Shown one piece after another: positions 9,953 through 19,220 of a stretch of 28,112 nucleotides of DNA. Under the pieces are notes generated by a model, which searched no databases, was not told the DNA's origin, and worked only from the letters and a program-made list of their open reading frames with translations. Origin of the DNA: Scytalidium lignicola (lineage: Eukaryota > Ascomycota > Leotiomycetes); contig NCSJ02000464.1 of the NCBI GenBank assembly GCA_002812745.2, forward strand, positions 1-28,112. Reading direction: 5' to 3'. Position numbers and translations under genes: made by a program. Numbering within the stretch: position 1 is the stretch's first letter; every line of letters starts with the position of its first letter.

Positions 9953-11561
9953 ATGGTTGTCGACACCACATACTACGACGCTCTAGGCGTCAAGACCGAT
10001 GCCACGGAACTGGAGATCAAGAAAGCATACCGCAAGCTTGCCATTGTGACCCATCCAGGTAAGCAATTCTTGGGTTTGTACGGAGTACCCGGGCTGACCG
10101 ACCACAGATAAGAACCCCGGCGACGAGACTGCACATGCAAGATTCCAAGCAATCGGAGAAGCATATCAAGTGCTCAGCGATAAAGAGCTTCGCAAGCAAT
10201 ACGACAAGTATGGCAAGGACCAAGCCTTACCCAGCGAGGGCTTTGCAGACCCAGCAGAGTTCTTTGGCACCATTTTTGGAGGCGATGCGTTCGTCGATCT
10301 TATCGGTGAGATCTCGCTCATGAAGGATCTAACCAAGACGATGGATATTACTATGCAAGAAAACGAAGATGAAAATGAGTTTCCTGGAACTGAAGCGGCC
10401 AAAAAAGATAGCCTTACTGCGGAGCAGACCACAACAGGAGCATCGACTACAGGCACCCCACCAGCTGCATCAGCGACATCAGCGGAGTCAGCGGCACCAG
10501 CTGCATCTGTGGCAGAAGGCACCAATACCTCCAATACACCCAGGGTCGATAGACCTAGCCCATCTGTATCAGGCACGTCAACTCCACGCCCAGGTGGTAT
10601 CCCAATTCGACCAGCGATCATGGATAGATCAGACGAGGATGTACGGTTAGCTGCGAACTTGACGGAAGAGGAGAAAGACCTACGGAAGAAAGAGAAGAAA
10701 AAGGGTGGACTGACAAAGGAGCAACGCGAGCAGTTGGCGGCTTATGAGAAGGAGCGAGCACGCATACGCCAGGAAAGAGTAGATACGCTATCTAAAAAGT
10801 TAATCGACCGGATCAGCATTTGGACGGAAACAGACAAAGGATCAGAGGTCACCAAGGCATTCCAGGAAAAGACACGTTTAGAGGTGGAGAATCTGAAAAT
10901 GGAATCGTTTGGTCTGGATATTCTTCATGCAATCGGACAGACCTATTTGCAGAAGTCCACCGCTTTACTCAAATCACAGAAATTCCTTGGTATTGGGGGG
11001 TTTTTCTCTCGGCTTAAGGATAAAGGAACCTTGGCTAAGGAGACATGGAATACCATTTCGAGCGCTATCGATGCACAGATGACCATGGAGGAGATGGCAA
11101 AAGCTGAGGAGAGGGGCGGTGAGGATTGGACAGATGAGAAGAAGGTTGAATACGAACGCCGCGTCACAGGCAAGATCCTTACGGCCGCCTGGCGGGGAAG
11201 CAAATTTGAGATCCAGAGCGTCTTGCGGGATGTATGTGATGCAGTCTTGAATGATAAAAGAGTGCCTATGTCAAAACGACTTGAACGGGCTCAGGCGCTG
11301 GTACTTTCTGGGACAGTATATAGAGACGTAAGTGGCCACCTTGAGTTGAACTTGGCTCTCTACAATAATACTAATTTCACACTTTAGGCCCAACGAAATC
11401 CAGAAGAAGAAGGTGACTATATGGCTTTCGAACAGTTGGTCGCCGAAGCTGCTGCAAAGAAGGAGAAGGATTCGAAGAAGAAGCATAAGGACAAGAAGCC
11501 CAGTAGCTACGAAGCTGCTGCTGCCACGGCTGCAGATGCACCAAACGTGCCCAGAAACTAG
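9953..11561 (+). CDS. DnaJ (Hsp40) co-chaperone with DnaJ-X domain
   Basis: This J-protein would stimulate an Hsp70 ATPase. It resembles the Caj1/Djp1-type class, some members of which aid peroxisomal import or act at membranes. Three exons, 9953-10058, 10108-11327 and 11388-11561, give 499 residues. The J domain is at about 5-70: [20 protein letters not shown], then HPD at 34-36, with the first intron splitting the Asp codon of HPD. A Ser/Ala/Thr/Pro-rich linker covers about 150-220. Next come a basic stretch ([19 protein letters not shown]) and the conserved C-terminal X region, including [13 protein letters not shown] and [15 protein letters not shown]. The C-terminal end is Lys/Ala-rich. 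There is no Gly/Phe region or zinc finger, so it is a class C J-protein. Its partner and location cannot be read from sequence. Confidence 0.92.
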
Positions 11562-11901
11562 GAAGTTGCTGCATAAATACCCAGGCGGAAACTTTTTTGT
11601 ATGGAACAAGTTTGGTTACATACTAATGGCGGATAGGATGTTGCTAAACTGTGTCTAATAATTGGTGGCTTGTATGTTTGCCTAACTGCGTCCAAATATA
11701 GAAGGATGAAGCGNTTTTTTTTTTCCTTTCCCACTCCTACTATTTCAATCATTGTAATATTCTCTACCAGTGAATTTCGTCAGGTAACGAGAGTTCTTAA
11801 GTTTTTTTTATTAAATTCACCAAGCTTCATTGGCCGATCGTGGATGCTTCAACTGCACCATTCCCACGGTCTATTCATAGCCTTCCTATCTCCTTCCCTG
11901 A
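11562..11901. other. 3' flank of the DnaJ gene
   Basis: This holds the likely 3' UTR. An N followed by a T run is at 11714-11725, and an AT-rich stretch is near 11805-11820. No gene seen. Confidence 0.5.
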
Positions 11902-12039
11902 AACTATTTCTTCTTTGAAACTACTCTCAATCCAGAGGCAAAACAGTGGTACCAGACCGCCTACGACCACCTCTTAAAACCACTGGTCAATGGAGGCGAC
12001 ATCCGCTTCCTAGCTCTGTGTGATATCAAAAGAGATTGA
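11902..12039 (+). pseudogene. Protein-like remnant, start missing
   Basis: The plus strand is open from just after a stop at 11899-11901 to TGA at 12037. The reading is protein-like, for example LNPEAKQWYQTAYDHLLKPL followed by VNGGDIRFLALCDI. No ATG starts it. Just downstream, other frames give short protein-like pieces (such as DDWDVMMDI near 12075-12101) broken by stops. This pattern suggests a decayed gene with frameshifts, though chance cannot be excluded. The family is not recognised. Confidence 0.3.
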
Positions 12040-12481
12040 AGAGCTTGATGGAGTTGTTCGAGATCGTTAGCGGGGGATGACTGGGACGTTATGATGGATA
12101 TATGAGAAGCAAGAGGCACGCCCATGAGGTGAGGTGGTGAAGTTGACTCAATAGGTCCGGACCTTTAGGATTTTAGTGGTCTGGGTAAGCACACATATTC
12201 AGAGAATTAGCTAGTGAAGCAACTGAACTGTCAAATAGTCTTATAGCTTAAATTTTGGTCTGTTAAAACATCCATATTTTCTTCGCTTCTCATAACATTA
12301 TATAACCTGCCTTTCCCCCGAAAAAACTTGTATCTAGTTCTATTTAGTCATTTATATCTCATATTCTCATATATTAATCAATCTCCAACCGAAACACCCA
12401 TTGTCACCCAACACTCAACCAGAAAACAAAGCAGTGTTCGTTCCCACCCACTCCAAACTCCTCAAAAGGCAATGCATGACT
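12040..12481. other. Intergenic, 3' flank of the hydrolase gene
   Basis: Beyond the possible remnant, nothing is recognisable. The sequence from about 12240 to 12440 is AT- and C-rich without an open frame. It contains the 3' UTR of the minus-strand hydrolase. Confidence 0.5.
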
Positions 12482-14037
12482 TCATAAATCTTTTACAAAC
12501 TCCCTAACCTCTCTTCTCAAAACGCCTAATGCATCTCTATCATGCCAGAAATGCCCCGCACCATGCACCTCTATATAAGAGAATCCATTCTTACTCCCAC
12601 TCCTACTTATGTTCTGCTCACCAGACATATGCCACTCATGTTCACGCTCATTATCATTTGCTCTATCCATACAGGCTATACTTGCATTTGCAAGGCCCTC
12701 AGCCCAAGTGCGATACTTTTTCGCGGAACAGAACCCATCATCGTCACCAAATAGGATCAAAGTAGGGTTGATAATGAGTTTCGTGTCTTCAGGAGTGAGA
12801 CTCTGCTCTTTTGATCTGGATGAGATCGATGGTAATTGGCTGATTTTGGAGTTCCACATGGTGAGAAATGAACCGGTTAGGCCTTGGGGTGGTGAAATAA
12901 GGAGGTATGCTGTTTGAAAGAGCTCGTCACTTAGGTTTTCAAATCCTTCTGTATCGTACTCCTCTTTCTCTTCTTGATTCAGTTCATCTCTTTCTGTCTC
13001 ACACTTCTCATCTGAGGACTTAGATCCGTGCTTGAGTCCTCGTAGGGACTCGTGATTCTTGGATCCAGACGTTGCATGTTTTGTAATATTCCTCATCCGG
13101 TCAATACTCCTTCTAATTTTCGTATCTTGACTATTTTCATAGAAACCAACACGCACTTCACCACTTACCCTCCGCGTTGGACTACCACTGCTACAGCTAT
13201 AATCAACACCAAATACCCGTCCTCTATCTCGAACCGGGGAATGTAATTGAGATGGTGATTGAGGGGTAAATATAGATAAGTAATGCTCTAGTATAAACTC
13301 GTTTTGTTGAATTGCTAGACTTTTGGCCCGAAGTCTGATTTCAGATTGCGGGGATCCTGTGGGAGCAGGCGAGCGGAAGAGGCTGTGAATAAGAGATCTC
13401 GAAATTGGAGGAAGGGAGGCAGCTAAAAGTCCACCGTAGGAGTATCCTCCAATCAATAGAAGCTGTGGATCGCGGTTGTGATGACGGCTCTTTCGCCCAG
13501 GGTTGGAAGACTGCTTATGACCTTGCTGTAGATCTGCCAGAGAAGGAACACGCAGATGATGCATATAATATGCTAAGAACCCAATCACAGAAATGAAATC
13601 ATTTCGCTCAGGTTTCGAAGACCACGACGTCCGTCCTTTTGACTCTCCTGCTCCTCTACCATCATGCAAAAAAAAAAATTAGTTTCAGCTGATTTCCCCC
13701 AATATACGCGCAACCAGTTTTTTTTTCAACTCTATTCTGCAGGAGAAAACCAAAGGTAGCAAAAATCTTACCTGAAATTAAACGTAGCAACCAGAAATCC
13801 CTCCTTCAAAATCCCTGCGGCAACAGTTCCTACGATTGGGTCATCGTAACACCCTCCCAGCGGGGCATAAGGATGCGCAAGGATGGCGGCTTTCTTTTTC
13901 CATGACCCAGATATGTCTGATATTTTTGAAGGTGTTAGACAAGTTGGATGGTATATCCTACAATGTAGAACAGTGTTGTCATGGATAGAGGGGAGAGCGA
14001 ACGACAATGTTGGCGGTGGAAGAGTTGAGATTGACAT
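12482..14037 (-). CDS. Alpha/beta hydrolase
   Basis: This is a serine hydrolase of the alpha/beta fold with unknown substrate. Two exons, 14037-13772 and 13655-12482, encode 479 residues. The 116-nt intron (donor GTAAGA at 13771, acceptor GTAG at 13656) joins TFNF-RGAGES, the usual strand and turn before the nucleophile elbow. The oxyanion region is AHPYAPLGG (54-62), and the nucleophile is Ser161 in GGYSYGG. The likely acid is one of Asp393-395 (LILFGDDDGF), and His457 in EVHGAGHFW completes the triad. A long insert between Ser and Asp contains an acidic, charged, probably disordered stretch (KSSDEKCETERDELNQEEKE). The family resembles the small cytosolic COG2945-type hydrolases, but the insert makes it larger. 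The frame stays open upstream of the chosen ATG with no ATG in it. Confidence 0.88.
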
Positions 14038-14807
14038 GGTGGTGCCGGTGGCGGGCAACTGAACGTGAAAGTGCGGGGTAGTATGATGCCTAGGTTAGAG
14101 CAAATATTCTCAAGAACTGTGTACAAGACATTATTGAAGATATGTTATTTGAAAAGTTGAGCTGTGTAAGTGTTAGAATTTGGACTGTTTGAAACAGATG
14201 CTGCCATAAGTCGGCGACTTGGTTTAAGGCGAGGCAGCGCAAGGCTGTGAGGGCGAAGGCCCGAGAGGCCAATCCGAGAGCGAGATAGAAGAGCAACTGT
14301 TGCAGCCTTAGGCTCCGACAACCATGATATCACATGCAAGCCTGTCGTGTGTATTTCACTGTTACCGTATACAAAAGATAGTAGAGGAACCGTTCAGGCT
14401 AATCAATTAATCTTAGAGTCCTGATATTAGTTTGTAGAGCATGATATGAAGGGGCTCAATCCGTGTTAACATAAGCCAACAAGGTAAACTGGGAGCCTAT
14501 CTGGATGGGTTTGCCCAGCACTGAGTCTGGGCCGGTACAAATTATATCATATAGAAGCCGCAGTTTTACTCCAACCATATTCGCATTCCTTCTATAAGCT
14601 ATGTTGACTGACTGACTAACTCGCAAAATAACACTCGCTCTCGCGTGATCTGCTTCAAATCCATGCATGGATGTCCTGTCTCTTCCACGAAAACAATCAA
14701 CTGGGGAACTACCCCGAAGATAAAAATCAACTAGTGCCCTCATGAATGTGGTCGAAAAACAGGAGCAACTAGACTTGGTAAATTTTTCAAACCCACTAAA
14801 GTTAGAA
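14038..14807. other. Intergenic between hydrolase and pyruvate kinase
   Basis: This is the upstream region of the hydrolase and the 3' flank of pyruvate kinase, both on the minus strand. Open frames here have no protein-like features. No RNA gene or repeat is recognised. Confidence 0.55.
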
Positions 14808-16528
14808 TCAAACTAACTGACCAATACCGAGATGCTCTGGTTCGGCTTTGATGACTCGGAGACTAGAACGAGGTTAGCGTGAAATGGACTATAAAAGACA
14901 TAGATCGATAGAAGGACACAAGAATCTACTTACGTGTTGGTGTTACCCATACCACCCTTCCAGCCTTGAACAACCACAACCGTTTCTCCCTGGACAAGAA
15001 CGCCAAGCTTCATTGCCTCCACAATACCCCATTTGATTCGGCGATCAACATCTTCCTGCCAGTTAACCTGACTGAAATCCGGCTTCTGCTCAGGGAACAG
15101 GAAGGGATATACACCACGGTACAAGTGAGCATATCGAGAAGCAGTTGGGTTTCGGGTAACCATGAAAATTGGGCAGACAGGTCTATACTTAGAAAGAAGG
15201 CGGGCGCTGTCACCACTGGTGGAAAGAACCAAGATCGCGCCAGCATTCATGTCCAAGCTAGCTCGGACCGCAGCCATAGCACAGGACTCAACGATGGTGA
15301 CGGGTCTGCTGACGAGGTTGCAAAGCTCTTCGAAGTGGGCAATGTACGCGATGGTATTCTCCGCCTTCAAGCAAGTCTCCGACATCTCCCTCACCGCTTC
15401 GCATGGATAGCTGCCTTTGGCGGTCTCACCAGAAAGCATGACACAGTCAGCTCCATCAGTGACTGCATTACCGACATCACTGATTTCAGCTCGGGTAGGG
15501 CGAGGGTTATAGATCATAGACTCGAGCATCTGAGTTGCGCAGATGACAGGCTTGCCAGCGATGTTGCACATAGCAATCATCTTCTTCTGTGCTGCGAAAA
15601 CTTCAGCAGCTGGGATCTCAATACCTAGATCACCACGAGCAACCATGACGCCATCAGTCTCCTTGAGAATTTCAGCAAAGTTATTGAGACCTTGTCTGTT
15701 CTCAATCTTGGCAATTATCTGAATACCCTTGCCATCCTCTCCGAGGACCTCGCGGATAGACTTGATATCTTCACCACGTCGAATGAATGATGCGAAGACC
15801 ATATCAACCTTGTTCTTAACGCCAAATCGCAGATCCGCCTTATCCTTCTCTGAGAGGGCAGGGAGGTCGACATCAGTGTTGGGAAGGTTGACACCCTTCT
15901 TGGAGGAGATCTTGCCATTGTTTCGTGCTCGGACACGGATGGTCTGGTCGTTAGGAATGTCCAAGACGTCAAAGGCGAGGACACCGTCGTCAACATAGAT
16001 GATACGGCCTGGTGTAATGACCTTTGTGATGTTCTTGTAGTCGACATACCTTTTAACGGGAATGTAAGTTCAACATGTCCATTGAATAATACCGGAGAAA
16101 CACAAAACTTACATGTTCTTATCATCCGAAGCCGTGGCATATTTGTCATCAGTAGTGATGTTGAGCTCAGTACCTGCGGAGATTGGAATATCGGCGTCGC
16201 CAGGAGTGTTACCCGTTCTGATCTCAGGGCCTTTTGTATCCAGTGCAATTGCGATTTGACGGCCCTTCTGCACTCTCTCAGACTCGCGAGCATTGTCAAT
16301 GACGGATTGGTGGTACTCATACGAGCCGTGGGAGAAATTCATGCGGACAACATTGAGACCTGCAGTGCGAAGCTTGTTGATGGCCTCGACGGAGTTGGTC
16401 TTTGGACCGATTGTGCAGATGATGGAGGTCCGACGGTAATTCTTGGCTGGGGTGAAATCAGTGTTGAGCTGGCTCAACCATTCAACTTTCGTCGAACCCG
16501 AGCTGAGATGATCCATTGCGGTCGCCAT
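14808..16528 (-). CDS. pyk1: Pyruvate kinase
   Basis: It converts phosphoenolpyruvate and ADP to pyruvate and ATP, the last step of glycolysis, in the cytosol. Three exons, 16528-16113, 16049-14934 and 14862-14808, give 528 residues, as in other fungi. Visible motifs are [11 protein letters not shown] (34-44), [33 protein letters not shown] with the catalytic Lys, [22 protein letters not shown] and [19 protein letters not shown]. The short last exon adds [17 protein letters not shown] after GGMGNTNT, the standard fungal C terminus. All introns are GT-AG with 63 and 71 nt. It is the only pyruvate kinase gene visible here. Codon choice is GC-leaning, as expected for a highly expressed gene. The upstream region is shared with divergent atg44. 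Confidence 0.97.
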
Positions 16529-17303
16529 GATGAATCGAGGTAGGGTGGGAGAGTATTGGAGAAGTAGTGTAGTCGGTTACAGAGATCGAATTGCCACTAG
16601 AGAGATAGTGGCCGGATGGATTTGTAGTTGTGAAGGAGGAAGCAGGTTCTCTATATAAAAGACAGTCAGGTTAGTATGATCTCAACTTTTGTTTTTTTTT
16701 TGTTGGTGGGGTGGTTGCGTGGGAGCTGAGGTGACTTTTGGCTAGGCTAAATACAAAAAGGCCCAGTCCAAATACAAAGAGGCAGCAATTGCAAGACAGC
16801 AGACTCGACAACACGAAGAGGAATATATTGTTGTGAAAAAAGAAAATCCAGAACTGCAACTCACCTGAATCCGAGGGCTGGTCTGCACTGAAAATTCGCT
16901 CAACAAGACGGCGGGAAGCTTCTTCGCAGGAATTCTCCCCTCAGAAAAACCCCCACCGTCCGACACCACACGTTGGGCAGGACCCCGGCGTGAATGGAGC
17001 TTGGATCTGCCATCTTGGACTCTCCTGCCCGCCCGACTCGCTTACCTCATGAATCTGTATCACGTGACGAGACCTCTTGACCTGGGCAGGTGACAGGCGT
17101 TGTCAGGGCGGCGGTGACCAGTTGCATCCTCAATTCCTCGGACCTTTCGATATCGTGCTTGTCGATAACGGACGCATAAAAACAACAACAACAATAGTAA
17201 CAACACACACTTACTCTCTGTGCTTTGTAAACAAACTAGAAAATCCTACCTTCCTGCGAACACTTACAATTTCCGGAGATAAAATCCTGGAACGAGCGCA
17301 AAC
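16529..17303. promoter_or_regulatory. Divergent region between pyruvate kinase and atg44
   Basis: These 775 bp hold the pyruvate kinase promoter and 5' UTR (minus) and the atg44 upstream region (plus). A TATA-like element (TTTTATATAG on the minus strand) lies at 16660-16651, about 120 bp before the kinase ATG. The same bases also read CTATATAAAA on the plus strand, so its direction is uncertain. A T run is at 16689-16700. A CACGTGA (E-box-like) site is at 17061-17067. An (ACA/AAC)n run is near 17178-17192. Confidence 0.4.
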
Positions 17304-17832
17304 ATGGTGGTCAGTCCCGTCCCTGAGCAACAGCCTGCGAGTCGTCAGAGACCTGAAACCTAATGGACTCAGTTCCTCAACTTACTGACATTTGGTTTAT
17401 GGGGAAAGCTCGGAAGATTAACTCACTATGCATTCGATGCCGTCTTGAGTATGCGCTCACTTACAAAATAGCTGCGCTGAAGAGACAGATCAAGGCTGAC
17501 TATGCCATATAGTTTCCACGATCCTTGCAGGCATGAAGCGCTCAACAGGCCTAACGTACGTCTACCGTTCTCCTTATCTTCTGCTTCACAGAACGCCAGT
17601 GACGACCACTTGGCGCAAGTCACTTATAGCGAACAATGCTTCCTTAGAGAGAGCAGAAAGACTAACATATCCCATCCTGCGGGACACTAGGCCCAGTTTG
17701 AAGAAGAATGCCGTATCAGATAATAAAGATATTAATATCTGGATCGAAAAGTACCTTGGAGTCGGCGAGTGGGTGATGGATCAATCCGTGGCTATCGCAG
17801 GGTCGAGCGGATGGTTCGAGAGGAAACGGTAG
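17304..17832 (+). CDS. atg44: Mitofissin (Atg44), DUF1748 family
   Basis: Mitofissin is a small intermembrane-space protein that binds and divides mitochondrial membranes, and it is needed for mitophagy in yeasts. The gene needs four exons: 17304-17309, 17409-17448, 17513-17555 and 17691-17832. Their lengths (6, 40, 43, 142 nt) sum to 77 codons, giving 76 residues, close to yeast Atg44 (73). The spliced protein starts MVLGRLTHYAFDAVL. It continues ISTILAGMKRSTGLTPSLKK and ends with WIEKYLGVGEWVMDQSVA and GSSGWFERKR, the full DUF1748 pattern. Each join falls exactly within conserved words (V-LGRL, DAVL-I, GLT-P). Introns are 99, 64 and 135 nt with CTGAC or CTAAC branch-like sites. The first coding exon is just ATG GTG. 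No single open frame shows the whole protein, so simple gene callers would miss it. Confidence 0.88.
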
Positions 17833-19220
17833 GATCCTCGGAGTTGAGCTGGCCAGTTCCGGGACCCAGAAGAGTAGGAGAGCTGAGTTGATCCGAGAGA
17901 AAATCCATACCCCTAGAGACTCTTCGGGAAAGAGTGAAGAATGCAAAATGAAGACACAAACTTGTTGGAGTACCTGGCGTCCTTGAAGCGGTTTCTGACC
18001 TCAGTCGGAATCCAAGCTGCATTCGTCCTGTATATTGCGCACGCAAATCAGTTGGTTTTTTTGGAACCACAGGCTTTGTACTCCAATCACTCCAATCAAA
18101 CATTATACAAAAGTAATGAACTCTCCTGTCTCCGACCAAAACGAGAAAATTCGATTTCCCCCATTGTGCGTGCGATGTGGAAGCTGACGCCTCCTGTAAG
18201 TTTCCTTTCCTCCGTTGACCCATGCCGAGGCACCGAAAACTTCCGAGTTTCGGCATTATTGGACATCATCACGTGCACACATCCACAACCCTAGCTTTAA
18301 ACTTATTTTACATTAGTAAAGACACTTTTTCTCCTTTTCTGCGTCTTTCATCTCTTTTATCTAGTTATTTTTACTCTAAACATAGCACTATAGCATACAT
18401 TTACTATTGAAGTTGTCGTATACTGTTTAAATGAATCGCATAATTATTACAAAGCTATTGAAAATCAAGTGAAGCTCGACGGGTAGTGCAAATCTATACT
18501 CTGACTTAGAGCCATAGATCTGGATACATAAAAAGGAAGACTTCTTAAAATTAAGAAGCCATGGCAAAAGACATTCATATGTATCATACTCTAGAAGTTA
18601 TGAAGAGGGAGAGGTTTAAATGCCCACGCATGAAAAAACCGAAACCGAAATAAGAAACCCGCTACCAAAAGCTAGAGCCTTTCTACACAGTTGCTTTTGT
18701 CATTTCCTTCCACATTTACCGTTGTTAGATATATTATCAAATAAATTTGATCCCTGTTCCTATTTCACTGTTTCAGAATAGCGCATCTACATGCCTCTCC
18801 ATCGTAGAAAAGCGTTATCAACCCCTTCAACTTTCCCTATAGATCTAATAGGCATATGTAGGGTATCAATTTTCCTCCTCGTTTCTCCTCATCTTCCTCG
18901 TACAGTCTTAGGAAAGTTAAGCACTTTCACCGGCTATTTCTCTGCATCTTTCAATTGGTCAAATTCATGATACGTTATTTGCGAAAACTATTCACTATAG
19001 TTGGCTCATTTTTTGTCGTCTGCAGGATAAGTGGTATAATCGCTGGGTAAGAAGAAGGTACAAACACTTAATTAGGATGAGATACTTTGTAGTCATTAAC
19101 TCATGTTTAATTTTAAGTCTTAACAACTAAAAAAAACTATGATATCTTGCTACAAAAACAAGCTCCGTGTAATTATAAATATAATGTTATTTAAGATTCG
19201 TAAACCCATCATCAAAGTCA
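17833..19220. other. Convergent intergenic region, atg44 / atg28
   Basis: About 1.4 kb with no gene I can support. The left third has open frames on both strands but nothing protein-like. The rest is AT-rich. It includes a short hairpin (8-bp arms CTTCTTAA/TTAAGAAG, 18541-18558) and a CACGTG at 18271-18276. Both genes' 3' UTRs lie here. Confidence 0.5.
18541..18558. repeat. Short perfect inverted repeat
   Basis: CTTCTTAA and TTAAGAAG face each other across two A residues. It sits mid-way in the convergent intergenic region and could be a weak hairpin. No run of T follows, and no function is implied. Confidence 0.6.

Noticed and set aside
10166..10621. 151-codon minus-strand open frame in the DnaJ gene
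   Set aside because: It is antisense to a Ser/Ala-rich low-complexity linker; such linkers often leave the opposite strand open.
14966..15628. 220-codon plus-strand open frame opposite pyruvate kinase
   Set aside because: Antisense shadow of a strongly codon-biased gene; no domain features.
15715..16320. 201-codon minus-strand open frame in a second phase of pyruvate kinase
   Set aside because: It overlaps true kinase exons and an intron in the wrong frame.
17077..17388. 103-codon plus-strand open frame upstream of atg44
   Set aside because: It runs through the proposed atg44 start exon and first intron in another frame and has low-complexity Thr runs; no homology impression.
17792..18256. 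154-codon minus-strand open frame overlapping the atg44 3' end
   Set aside because: No conserved motif, and it overlaps the last coding exon of atg44 in antisense.
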